A stretch of DNA of 13,506 nucleotides from Gammaproteobacteria bacterium UBA3067 (GTDB lineage: Bacteria; Pseudomonadota; Gammaproteobacteria; Pseudomonadales; UBA3067): positions 1-13,506 of the forward strand of contig DFBZ01000036.1 in the NCBI GenBank assembly GCA_002366835.1. The letters run 5' to 3'. Shown in pieces: positions 1 to 7,287 of the stretch. The notes under the pieces were generated by a model, which ran no database searches, was not told the DNA's origin, and saw nothing but the letters and a program-made list of their open reading frames with translations. Every line of letters begins with the position of its first letter. The stretch's first letter is position 1. The translations under genes were made by a program, and so were the position numbers.

Positions 1-358
1 CCGAGTCGAGCCAATTTATATTAAAGCGCCCACTGAGCTCATAAATAGACACCTGTAATACCCCCACTTCAACAATGTAAGGCGGGAGATCCTGACTTGC
101 CAAGGTGGCTGCCTGAGGGTTGTCTTCGAGTAAATCGGGTATCAGAGCGGTGGCATAGGCTTCGGCACCTCTGGCATAGGCAGCGCCCTTATCCAGCGCG
201 AGCATGTTTTCGGTGCGCCGCAAATCAAGTTGCAGGCGGCTGGACATTTGAATGGCAATAACGGATGCCACGGCAAAAATCAGCAATACGGTGATTAAAG
301 CAACTCCCTCCTGCCTGGCATGGCTTGAATGCCCTTGCTTTACGACTCTAAGGCTCAT
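1..358 (-). CDS. gspK: Type II secretion minor pseudopilin GspK (N-terminal part, runs off the window)
   Basis: The first 119 codons of a gene that continues past the left edge. GspK is the large minor pseudopilin that caps the T2SS pseudopilus with GspI and GspJ. A prepilin-type leader of 18 residues ends in QEG, and the mature protein starts VALITVLLIF, a hydrophobic helix. The Glu at mature position 5 found in the other pseudopilins is replaced by Thr, which is characteristic of GspK. A GRFNINWL stretch near residue 112 matches the conserved GRFN region of the family. Its ATG overlaps the gspJ stop codon (ATGA), so translation is probably coupled. It is the last gene of the operon visible here; gspL and gspM would be expected beyond the edge. 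Identification is from family knowledge and operon position. Confidence 0.93.
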   Translation of the reverse strand, partial: MSLRVVKQGHSSHARQEGVALITVLLIFAVASVIAIQMSSRLQLDLRRTENMLALDKGAAYARGAEAYATALIPDLLEDNPQAATLASQDLPPYIVEVGVLQVSIYELSGRFNINWLDS

Positions 359-975
359 GTGGTACCACCAGTGATGCTAAACAAGCGGCGGATTTCATCC
401 ATATTTTCGGTTTCGATAAGTAGTTCTATCACTTGGGGCATGTCGTTCTTGCGCTCGGGGTCTAGCGGAGGCCAAGTGAGTAACCATTCTTTGCTTTGGC
501 CATCGTAGTAACGTAAAGCAAGCTGCTGAATGCCGTTAAGTAAAACAGCACGCCGGGCCAGGGTATTGGAGGCGCGATCCAGCTCGAACCAGTATTCCCT
601 GATCAGCGCGCCCTCTTCCATCACATAACGCAGGCGTTGTAATTCGCTGCGGCGATGGTCTGCCGGTAATGGGTTGCTCCAGCCTGCACGGGTGAATTCG
701 ATGCCATTTTCCACGCCGATCACTGCGCTTAGTTCTGTTCCATATTCATCAATTATCGGGCGTTTAATAATTTGTTCGAAGTCACGGCGAATAAATAAAA
801 AACCCCGCTGCATGGCGGCCATTTGGTCACCATGGCGCTGACTGGTTTCATTGGCAGTGAGCACGCCATTGAGAATAAAGGTAGCGCTGAGGCCGATAAG
901 CGCAAAAATGCCGATGGCAATAATCAGCTCGATAAGGGTAAAACCACGCGCTTGCTGCTTGCTGAATGAGGGCAT
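355..975 (-). CDS. gspJ: Type II secretion minor pseudopilin GspJ
   Basis: 206 residues, the usual GspJ size. An 11-residue leader ends in ARG and is followed by FTLIELIIAIGIFALIG, a typical class III prepilin signal with Glu at mature position 5, cleaved and methylated by the prepilin peptidase GspO/PilD. The rest is a soluble periplasmic domain; the run RLRYVMEEGALIREYW is typical of GspJ. GspJ joins GspI and GspK in the pseudopilus tip complex. I chose the ATG at 975 rather than the in-frame TTG at 978, because this ATG overlaps the gspI stop by one base (TGATG), as expected in this operon. The stop overlaps the gspK start. Confidence 0.95.
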   Translation of the reverse strand: MPSFSKQQARGFTLIELIIAIGIFALIGLSATFILNGVLTANETSQRHGDQMAAMQRGFLFIRRDFEQIIKRPIIDEYGTELSAVIGVENGIEFTRAGWSNPLPADHRRSELQRLRYVMEEGALIREYWFELDRASNTLARRAVLLNGIQQLALRYYDGQSKEWLLTWPPLDPERKNDMPQVIELLIETENMDEIRRLFSITGGTT

Positions 976-1364
976 CAAGGAGCTCTCTTCACCAATGTAA
1001 GCAAGTCAGTGGTGGGCATAAATTTGTCTTGTTTACCATCCGGTTTTTTACCCACTTCAATTTTTATCTGTCGCACATCTTTATGATCTGTCTCGGCAAT
1101 GGTGGCTTGAATCTGCCAATCCTGGCCGGCCATTTTGGCGTCGTACTTTTTTACGCCCGGTGATGGGTAGGATTCAAAGTGCTGAAATTCCACCACTTTA
1201 TTCAGAGCCACCCAGTGGGCCAGTGTTTTATCCTGAATACGTTGATGGGCCATGATATTGGAGCCACTGACGTTATAGAGGCCGACAGAAATAATCGCGA
1301 GCACAGCCACCGCCAGCAGCACTTCGAGCAGGGTAAATCCGGCAGAATAACGGGGGCTTGGCAT
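975..1364 (-). CDS. gspI: Type II secretion minor pseudopilin GspI
   Basis: 129 residues, normal for GspI. The 9-residue leader ends in SAG and the mature protein begins FTLLEVLLAVAVLAIIS, with Glu at position 5. Downstream, the short domain with MAHQRIQDKTLAHWVALNK follows the GspI pattern (an N-x-x-A/W-V-A-L-N-like segment after the helix). The open frame extends upstream to 1511, but that extension lies inside gspH in another frame. The ATG at 1364 puts the leader at the expected length, four bases after the gspH stop, with an AGGCAG sequence about 9 bases ahead as ribosome binding site. GspI helps initiate pseudopilus assembly as part of the GspIJK tip. Confidence 0.94.
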   Translation of the reverse strand: MPSPRYSAGFTLLEVLLAVAVLAIISVGLYNVSGSNIMAHQRIQDKTLAHWVALNKVVEFQHFESYPSPGVKKYDAKMAGQDWQIQATIAETDHKDVRQIKIEVGKKPDGKQDKFMPTTDLLTLVKRAP

Positions 1365-1368
1365 GGGT

Positions 1369-1941
1369 TTAACTGCCTGAAGAGTTGGGGGTTTGAAGAG
1401 TGATTTCCCCCACTGTATTGGCACTGATGAGGTAACGCCGCTCGCTATCACCATCGGAAAACATGGAAATCGTAAAAGGCGTGATTTCACCACTGGATAA
1501 AAACCAGGCATTTGGCGGGCTTATTTCAGATCCTTCTGAGCTTGTTGATTTTTGTGAATCTTCGGGGGTGTTTTTTTTCTTTAAGGAGTAAGCAATGTCT
1601 TCTGCTTCGAATACCATAACAAAGGGTTCTGGCAGGCTATAAGTACGAAACACCGGTGCCTGCTCGTAGCTTTGCCACTGGTTTGTTTCTCTATCCCAAA
1701 TGAAAAAAGCGTATTCCTCTTCTTGAAACCTTACGCCAAATTCCTGCCCTTGAAAGAGTGATTCATCCGCCAGTTGGCGCAATACCTGGGTAAGGCGCCG
1801 GGCTTCTTTTTCCAGCTCGCGGTGGGTGTTGTCCGGGTTCATGGTGATAACCACGGCAGCGCTGACAATGGCGACGATAACAATCACCAGCAGCAACTCC
1901 AACAAGGTAAAACCCTGCTGCCTTAGCGGCTGCCGAATCAT
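1369..1941 (-). CDS. gspH: Type II secretion minor pseudopilin GspH
   Basis: 190 residues from the ATG at 1941. A 10-residue leader (ends RQQG) precedes FTLLELLLVIVIVAIVSAAVV, a prepilin helix with Glu at mature position 5. Position between gspG and gspI and the later LRQLADESLFQGQEFGVRF segment fit GspH, whose family shares an LxxxRxxA-type stretch followed by a globular beta domain. A TTG at 1947 would add two residues and has a better-spaced GAGG (8 bases upstream, against 14 for the ATG), so the true start could be the TTG. Around residues 110-130 there is a polar Ser/Glu-rich segment containing a run of eight A bases in the coding strand (T run at 1571-1578), probably a surface loop. GspH sits between the tip complex and the GspG filament. 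Confidence 0.92.
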   Translation of the reverse strand: MIRQPLRQQGFTLLELLLVIVIVAIVSAAVVITMNPDNTHRELEKEARRLTQVLRQLADESLFQGQEFGVRFQEEEYAFFIWDRETNQWQSYEQAPVFRTYSLPEPFVMVFEAEDIAYSLKKKNTPEDSQKSTSSEGSEISPPNAWFLSSGEITPFTISMFSDGDSERRYLISANTVGEITLQTPNSSGS

Positions 1942-1947
1942 AAACAA

Positions 1948-2394
1948 TTAGATATCCTCGAGACTGATATCCGTATTAAATTCTTCCCCGCCTTCTACAC
2001 CATCGGCACCGAAGGAATAAAGGTCGTAGGGGCCATTTACGCCGGGGCTGATGTAAACATATTCATTACCCCAGGGGTCAGCAGGCAGTTTGGGAAGGTA
2101 ACCGCCGGGCGCCCAGTTTTTTGCCTCTTCGGGCTGGTTAACCAGGGCTTCGATGCCTTGTTCTGTGTTGGGGAAATTGGCGTTATCCAGCTTGTACATG
2201 CTGAGCGCATTACTGATATTACGAATATCACTCTTGGCGACGGTGACTTTGGCCATGTCATCCCGACCAACTAATTGCGGGACAACGGCAGCCGCCAGTA
2301 TACCGAGAATCACGATCACCACCATGAGTTCAATCATGGTGAAACCACGCTGGGCTATGGTGGCCGCGCTTTTGTTGTTCTTCATTTCCATCAT
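1948..2394 (-). CDS. gspG: Type II secretion major pseudopilin GspG
   Basis: 148 residues. The leader (17 residues from the first ATG; two more ATGs follow at 2391 and 2385) ends in QRG before FTMIELMVVIVILGILAAAV, the classical major-pseudopilin helix with Glu5. The family signature around DPWGNEYVYISPG and the C-terminal calcium-site region (SFGADGVEGG, then an acidic tail) are clear. GspG polymerises into the pseudopilus filament that drives substrates through the outer-membrane secretin. An AAGAAG sequence lies about 9 bases before the first ATG. Unlike its neighbours the gene is preceded by a gap of 184 bp from gspF that holds a REP-doublet palindrome; this may help set its expression apart from gspEF. 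Confidence 0.97.
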   Translation of the reverse strand: MMEMKNNKSAATIAQRGFTMIELMVVIVILGILAAAVVPQLVGRDDMAKVTVAKSDIRNISNALSMYKLDNANFPNTEQGIEALVNQPEEAKNWAPGGYLPKLPADPWGNEYVYISPGVNGPYDLYSFGADGVEGGEEFNTDISLEDI

Positions 2395-2442
2395 TTATCT
2401 ATCTTCTTTAATGTTAATAATTCAAGTTGGTCAAAAATATTT

Positions 2443-2546
2443 TGTAGCTCAGGTTGAGCGTAGCAAAGCCCAACAAATAAATACGTTAGCTCCACCCTTG
2501 CCACCTTGCTCAGCGTTGGGTTGCTCTTCGTTTAACCCAAGCTACA
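2443..2546. repeat. REP-doublet (REPIN-like) palindrome between gspF and gspG
   Basis: The two ends of this 104-bp stretch are imperfect inverted repeats: about 32 bases starting TGTAGCTCAGGTTGAGCG on the left pair with the right end, which reads TGTAGCTTGGGTTAAACG on the opposite strand. Each arm also contains its own small GTTGGG/CCCAAC-type hairpin. The right arm is nearly the same sequence as the left arm of the element at 11556-11657 (shared GGGTTAAACGAAG followed by GCAACCCAAC), so it is a dispersed repeat family. Two REP units in inverted orientation with a spacer define a REPIN. It lies inside an operon and does not code. Confidence 0.8.
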
Positions 2547-2578
2547 CGTCTGTTAAAATTTGAGCATAGGCTGAACAG

Positions 2579-3796
2579 TTATCCCACTAGGTTATTTAAA
2601 CTGATAATAGGCAGCATAATCGCCAATACCATCACCAACACCACGCCCCCCATCACCAGAAGAATTATAGGCTCAAATAAACCCACCAGGGTGCTCAATA
2701 AGCCTTCTAGCTCGCGCTGTTGATTTTGCGCTGAACGTTCCAGCATGCTGTCCAATTCGCCGCTAGCTTCCCCGCTGGCAATCATTTGAATCAACATGGG
2801 GGGGAAATACCCTGAGGCATCCAGTGAACGGTTGAGGCTTCCTCCTTCGCGCACTTTTTCAGCGGCATCGGCGACAGCGCTACGAATACACATGTTAGAT
2901 GTGACCGCACCCGCGATGGAAAGTGCCTCAACCAAGGGAACACCACTGCGAAACAGGATGCTCAGGGTGCTGGTGAGACGGGCGGTATCGGCACCCTTAA
3001 TAATTTTTGCTAGCAAAGGGATGCGAAGATAAAAACGATGCGCACTTTGGCGCATTGTTTCGCGCTTCATGGCTTGCTGGTACACAATTCCAACAACTAC
3101 CATCAATAAAACCAGCCATAGGCCGTTAGCTTTTAAAAAATCACTGCTGTCTATTAAGGCTTGCGTCAGAAAAGGCAGCGCTTCGTCGCGGTTTTCAAAC
3201 ACCGACACCATTTTGGGAACCACGTAGGTCAACATGCCAATGATGATAAGCACCGCCACCCCCATTAAAATAAAGGGGTAAAGCATGGCCATTTTAATCT
3301 TTTGCTGGGTTTCGTGACGACGCTCGGTGTAGTCGGCCAGTTGTTCGAGCACCAGATCAAGGTGACCGGATTTTTCGCCTGCTGCGACGGTGGAGCGGTA
3401 TATATCGGGAAAAGAACGAGGATACTCTGCCAGTGCGCTCGCTAGGGAGTAACCCTCAAGCACCTTGGCGCGAATAGCCAGTATCATGCTCTTTATTCTG
3501 CTTTTTTCACTCTGCTTTGATACGGCTCTTAAAGCTTCATCAACCGATAAGCCTGCTTGAATCAGTGTTGCCAGTTGCCGGGTGATAAGCGCCAGATCTG
3601 AGGCGCTAATAGAGGTTGCGTTAAATAGCCGCGAAAAAGACTGGTTGGCCTGTTTTTCCGAGGCCATTTCAATATTGAGGGGAGTCCAGTTTTTATCCCT
3701 GAGCTGCTGACGAATCTGCCGCGCGCTATCGCCTTCAAGTACGCCCTTTTTCTGGCGGCCTTTTTCGTTTAACGCTTGGTATTCAAATGCTGGCAA
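2579..3796 (-). CDS. gspF: Type II secretion inner-membrane platform protein GspF
   Basis: 405 residues, typical GspF length. Starts PAFEYQALNEKGRQKKGV, the canonical GspF opening. Two T2SSF domains are visible (about residues 65-195 and 270-395), each with the ITRQLATLIQAGL- or STLSILFRSGVPL-type helix pair and a GEKSG/GEASG motif (near 140 and 342). Three membrane segments lie near 168-196, 222-240 and 375-398. GspF links the cytoplasmic ATPase GspE to the pseudopilus base. The start codon is TTG: no ATG is near, and a GAGG stands 10 bases upstream. The start lies just 5 bases after the gspE stop codon, so the two genes are almost surely co-translated. Confidence 0.97.
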   Translation of the reverse strand: MPAFEYQALNEKGRQKKGVLEGDSARQIRQQLRDKNWTPLNIEMASEKQANQSFSRLFNATSISASDLALITRQLATLIQAGLSVDEALRAVSKQSEKSRIKSMILAIRAKVLEGYSLASALAEYPRSFPDIYRSTVAAGEKSGHLDLVLEQLADYTERRHETQQKIKMAMLYPFILMGVAVLIIIGMLTYVVPKMVSVFENRDEALPFLTQALIDSSDFLKANGLWLVLLMVVVGIVYQQAMKRETMRQSAHRFYLRIPLLAKIIKGADTARLTSTLSILFRSGVPLVEALSIAGAVTSNMCIRSAVADAAEKVREGGSLNRSLDASGYFPPMLIQMIASGEASGELDSMLERSAQNQQRELEGLLSTLVGLFEPIILLVMGGVVLVMVLAIMLPIISLNNLVG

Positions 3797-3801
3797 TTAA
3801 C

Positions 3802-5352
3802 TCAAACCTCAGTTGTTACACGTAGAACTTCTTCCACGGATGTTCTTCCCGCCAAAATCTGGCGCGCGCCATCGTGACGGATGCCCGTCCCTTGTTGGCG
3901 AGCGTATTTCTCCAGCTCATGCTCTGCTGCACCATTATGGATAAGAGCACGCATTTTATCGTCCACCGCGACTAACTCATAAATGCCGGTTCGCCCCCGG
4001 TAACCGAGTTGATTACATTTTTTACAGCCTTTGGCATGGTGAAGCGTTGGTGGATTGACAGCATCCCAGCCGAACATTTCGCACTCTTTTGCATCGGCCT
4101 GATAAGGTTCTTTGCAATCATCACATAACACCCGCACCAAGCGCTGTGCGAGCAAACCAATCAAACTCGAGGAAAGCAGAAAAGGTTCGATGCCCATATC
4201 TTGCAGGCGCACAACGGAGCCCACTGCCGTATTGGTGTGCAAGGTAGATAACACCAAGTGCCCAGTCAAACTGGCCTGCACGGCAATTTCGGCGGTTTCC
4301 AGATCGCGAATTTCACCAATCATCACCACGTCGGGGTCTTGACGCAGAATCGCCCTGAGACCACGGGCAAAGCTCATCTCCACTTTGGTGTTTACTTGTG
4401 TTTGACCAATACCTTCAAGCTGATATTCCACTGGGTCTTCAACGGTAAGAATATTGCGACTGTGGTCATTTAATTCGGTGAGCCCGGCGTATAAGGTGGT
4501 GGTTTTACCCGAGCCGGTTGGCCCTGTTACCAGAATAATGCCGTGGGGTTCGTGGATGAGTTTCTGCATCAGCGCGTGGTCTCGCGCTTCCATACCCAGG
4601 TGGGTGAGGTTCAAGCGGCCTGCTTGTTTATCCAGCAGGCGCAACACTACACGTTCACCGTAGCTGGATGGCATGGTCGAAACCCGCACATCCACTTCGC
4701 GACCAGCAACACGCAGGGCGATTCGGCCATCTTGTGGCACCCGTTTTTCTGCAATATCAAGTTTCGCCATAACCTTGATACGCGACACCAGCAACGGTGC
4801 GAGTTCACGCTTGGGCTGTACCACTTCACGCAATACCCCATCCACACGCATGCGAACAACCAGTCGGCGCTCAAAGGTTTCTATATGAATATCGGAGGCA
4901 TTTTCGCGAATGGCTTCGGTGAGCAGAGCGTTAATAAGACGAATAATAGGGGCGTCGTCTTCTTGCTCCATTAAATCTTCGGTTTCAGGAACCAGATCAG
5001 CCAGGGAGGCTAGATCCATTTCGTCCCCCATGCCTTCCACCATCTGCATGGATTCACTGGTATCGTTTTGATATGACAAGGCCAAGGCGCGGTCGAACTC
5101 TTCTTGCTCAACCTCTTCGAAGGGCGTGGATGAATCAATAAAACGCCCAACTTCGGCAATGGCGGCAAGTGTCACATTCGGGGCATGAATAATTTTGCTT
5201 TGCCCATCACTGCTATCGAGCAATACCCCATGGCGCTTGGCGAACATAAATGGCAGACGCGTTACCATAATGGCATCACTGTTAGCAGATTGTGCCGGCT
5301 TTAGCGAAGCTGAACCTTCGGTTTTTTCTGCGCCAGTTTGGTTTGTATTCAT
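3802..5352 (-). CDS. gspE: Type II secretion ATPase GspE
   Basis: 516 residues from the ATG at 5352. The cytoplasmic hexameric ATPase powers pseudopilus assembly. Visible motifs: an N1E region beginning VTRLPFMFAKRHGV (about 30-43); Walker A GPTGSGKT (277-284); Asp box ILTVEDPVEY (301-310); Walker B region DPDVVMIGEIRD (339-350); His box GHLVLSTLHTN (364-374); and the zinc tetracysteine pair CxxC at 410/413 and 443/446, which distinguishes GspE from several twitching ATPases. The frame is open up to an ATG at 5463, but those 37 extra residues are hydrophobic and unlike any GspE N-terminus, and no ribosome binding site precedes that ATG. It is the first gene of the operon; gspC and gspD are not in front of it. 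An acidic insert (about 100-135) lies between the N-terminal domain and the core. Confidence 0.96.
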   Translation of the reverse strand: MNTNQTGAEKTEGSASLKPAQSANSDAIMVTRLPFMFAKRHGVLLDSSDGQSKIIHAPNVTLAAIAEVGRFIDSSTPFEEVEQEEFDRALALSYQNDTSESMQMVEGMGDEMDLASLADLVPETEDLMEQEDDAPIIRLINALLTEAIRENASDIHIETFERRLVVRMRVDGVLREVVQPKRELAPLLVSRIKVMAKLDIAEKRVPQDGRIALRVAGREVDVRVSTMPSSYGERVVLRLLDKQAGRLNLTHLGMEARDHALMQKLIHEPHGIILVTGPTGSGKTTTLYAGLTELNDHSRNILTVEDPVEYQLEGIGQTQVNTKVEMSFARGLRAILRQDPDVVMIGEIRDLETAEIAVQASLTGHLVLSTLHTNTAVGSVVRLQDMGIEPFLLSSSLIGLLAQRLVRVLCDDCKEPYQADAKECEMFGWDAVNPPTLHHAKGCKKCNQLGYRGRTGIYELVAVDDKMRALIHNGAAEHELEKYARQQGTGIRHDGARQILAGRTSVEEVLRVTTEV

Positions 5353-5475
5353 TACGTTTACCCGTATCCCATTCACTGCCAAAAGCACTGAGAGTGTACA
5401 CAAGCGCCCTGCCCAGCTCAACGGCAAGCCCCTGATCACTACTAAAAACAATAAATTGTTCATAGCGTTAGTACA

Positions 5476-5491
5476 ATCTAGACTAGATAAT
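5476..5491. promoter_or_regulatory. Palindrome overlapping a possible -10 box in the gspE/galE divergent region
   Basis: The 213 bases between the gspE and galE starts hold a perfect 13-base palindrome with a one-base centre, ATCTAG-A-CTAGAT (5476-5488). Its right half overlaps GATAAT (5486-5491), a fair -10 hexamer for plus-strand transcription toward galE; no convincing -35 is seen. It could be an operator for one or both divergent units. This is inference from sequence only. Confidence 0.25.
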
Positions 5492-5565
5492 GCGGCAGGA
5501 CATAACTATTAATTTCAAAGTGCTAACAACACATACGTGAAAAACCAAAAAGGAAAGGAAAATAA

Positions 5566-6555
5566 ATGACTAAAGGCACAATTTTGGTAACCGGTGGGGC
5601 TGGATATATAGGCAGCCATGTGGTCAGGCAACTGGGCGAGCTGGGGGAAAGGGTTGTCGTGCTTGATAACCTTGGAACCGGTAAGCGAGAAGCGGTGCTG
5701 CATGGTGAGCTCATCGAGGGAAACGTAGGCGACCAAGAGTTAGTATCAAATATTATGCAATCACATAACATAGAATCTGTGATTCATTTCGCCGCACACA
5801 CCATTGTTCCTGAATCTGTTACCAACCCGCTCAAGTATTACGGCAACAATACCGCCAACACCCGAAACCTACTGGAATGCTGCCAGAACAACGGGATTAA
5901 GCACGTGATCTTTTCCTCCACGGCTGCGGTATATGGCGTTTTAGAAGGCGGCGTGGCGCGAGAAGATACTCCCACCAAGCCCATCAACCCCTACGGCACC
6001 TCTAAGCTGATGTCAGAATGGATGCTAAGAGACCTTTCTGCTGCAACAGATTTATCTCATGTGGTGCTACGCTATTTCAACGTGGCGGGGTGCGACCCTG
6101 AATGCCGCATTGGCCAAAACACCCCAAATGCCACCCTGCTGATAAAAGTCGCGGCCGAAGTGGCCGTAGGAAAACGAGAAGCCTTGTATATTTTCGGTAC
6201 GGACTACGACACATCCGATGGCACCGGCGTACGTGACTTTATTCATGTGGAAGATTTAGCGAGCGCCCATATCAAGGCCCTCGATTACCTTCGCGCGGGC
6301 GGCCAATCTAACACCTTTAACTGTGGCTATGGCCACGGCTACAGTGTCAGAGAAGTAGTCAATGCCGTAGAAAAAGAGCTTGGCAAACCCATCAACGTTA
6401 TAGAAGAAGCCCGTCGTGCCGGCGACCCACCCTGCTTAATATCCAATTGCGGCGCAATAAAAGAAACCCTGAAGTGGGAACCTCAGTACGACGACATTAA
6501 TAAAATCGTCAAAACCTCCCTTGATTGGGAACGAAAGCTGCTGGAAAAAAACTAA
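5566..6555 (+). CDS. galE: UDP-glucose 4-epimerase
   Basis: 329 residues, normal for GalE of the extended short-chain dehydrogenase superfamily. It interconverts UDP-glucose and UDP-galactose with bound NAD+, supplying galactose units for lipopolysaccharide or exopolysaccharide. The NAD-binding TGGAGYIGSH is at residues 9-18, the catalytic SSTAAVYG at 117-124 (Thr119 at the Ser/Thr position) and the YxxxK pair at Tyr143/Lys147. The stretch LRYFNVAGCDP and the DGTGVRDFIHVEDLA segment are GalE hallmarks. AGGAAAGG lies just upstream of the ATG. It is divergent from the secretion operon, and its stop is only four bases before the next gene, so galE and the transferase are probably co-transcribed. 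Confidence 0.95.
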   Translation: MTKGTILVTGGAGYIGSHVVRQLGELGERVVVLDNLGTGKREAVLHGELIEGNVGDQELVSNIMQSHNIESVIHFAAHTIVPESVTNPLKYYGNNTANTRNLLECCQNNGIKHVIFSSTAAVYGVLEGGVAREDTPTKPINPYGTSKLMSEWMLRDLSAATDLSHVVLRYFNVAGCDPECRIGQNTPNATLLIKVAAEVAVGKREALYIFGTDYDTSDGTGVRDFIHVEDLASAHIKALDYLRAGGQSNTFNCGYGHGYSVREVVNAVEKELGKPINVIEEARRAGDPPCLISNCGAIKETLKWEPQYDDINKIVKTSLDWERKLLEKN

Positions 6556-6559
6556 GGGA

Positions 6560-7243
6560 ATGAATCTGGCGCTACAGCTTTTCCCTGACTCAGTAAAGAT
6601 GGTCGTTGCCACCAGTGATATGTGGGAACGACCGGTTCAAGCTAAAGAAGAGACGGCCGTTCTCACGGCTTTAGAAAAGCGCAAACGCGAGTATAGAGCG
6701 GGCCGCCACTGTGCGGCGGCAGCTTTAGCGCAACTGGGCATTGAAAGTTTTCCTCTGTTAAATGACGAGCAACGTGCGCCAAAGTGGCCAGAAAGCATTG
6801 TCGGCAGCCTAACCCACTGCGACAATTTCTGTTGCGCGGTGGCCACCAATAACCCCCAAATAACCTCGCTAGGCATAGACGCAGAACCACTAAAACCATT
6901 GCCTGAAGAAACGACACCCCTTATCTGCAATGAAGCTGAGTTATCACAACTGCTGGCAAACAATCTGAAAGAAGCCTATTGGGCCACAGTGATATTCAGT
7001 GCCAAAGAAGCCTTTTATAAAGCCTACTACCCACTACGCCGCCAATATCTGGATTTCTTACAGGCTAGTGTAGAAATACATTTAGATAGATCTAGCACAG
7101 AAGAATATCCCCACGGCGAATTTGTGATTCAACTACTAACACCGTCACACCCTGATCTATATAATCAAACCTCCTTTACCGGCCGCTTTGTTATCACCCC
7201 CACTCACGTGTTAACGGCCATCACATTATTTAAACCCGTATAG
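6560..7243 (+). CDS. 4'-phosphopantetheinyl transferase, EntD/Sfp type
   Basis: 227 residues. Transfers the phosphopantetheine arm of coenzyme A to a serine of carrier proteins (acyl, peptidyl or aryl carrier domains). Motifs in order: KRKREYRAGRHCAAAAL (about 40-56), the EntD-like R-x-x-A region; GSLTHCDNFCCAVA (82-95), the S-x-S/T-H motif; LGIDAEPL (104-111) with the magnesium ligands Asp107 and Glu109; and FSAKEAFYKAY (146-156), the F-x-x-K-E-x-x-x-K motif. The ATG at 6560 was chosen over an in-frame TTG at 6521 inside galE. The spacing of AAGGGA to this ATG is very short, so initiation may depend on coupling to galE termination. No carrier-protein synthase lies nearby, so its client is not evident from the window. 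Confidence 0.88.
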   Translation: MNLALQLFPDSVKMVVATSDMWERPVQAKEETAVLTALEKRKREYRAGRHCAAAALAQLGIESFPLLNDEQRAPKWPESIVGSLTHCDNFCCAVATNNPQITSLGIDAEPLKPLPEETTPLICNEAELSQLLANNLKEAYWATVIFSAKEAFYKAYYPLRRQYLDFLQASVEIHLDRSSTEEYPHGEFVIQLLTPSHPDLYNQTSFTGRFVITPTHVLTAITLFKPV

Positions 7244-7287
7244 ATATCAAATGATGGCGTTACATCTTAAAAAGGTACAAAAAATAA

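Noticed and set aside
1365..1511. N-terminal extension of GspI into gspH
   Set aside because: It would put the prepilin leader 58 residues into the protein; the ATG at 1364 gives a 9-residue leader.
5353..5463. N-terminal extension of GspE to an ATG at 5463
   Set aside because: The added residues are hydrophobic, unlike any GspE N-terminus, and no ribosome binding site precedes the ATG; the start at 5352 gives the normal protein length.
5684..5691. GalE with Thr in place of the catalytic Ser, as a possible loss of activity
   Set aside because: I aligned Thr119 (in 117-124 of the protein) with the E. coli Ser; Thr is found at this position in the superfamily and Tyr143/Lys147 are intact, so there is no reason to suspect inactivity.
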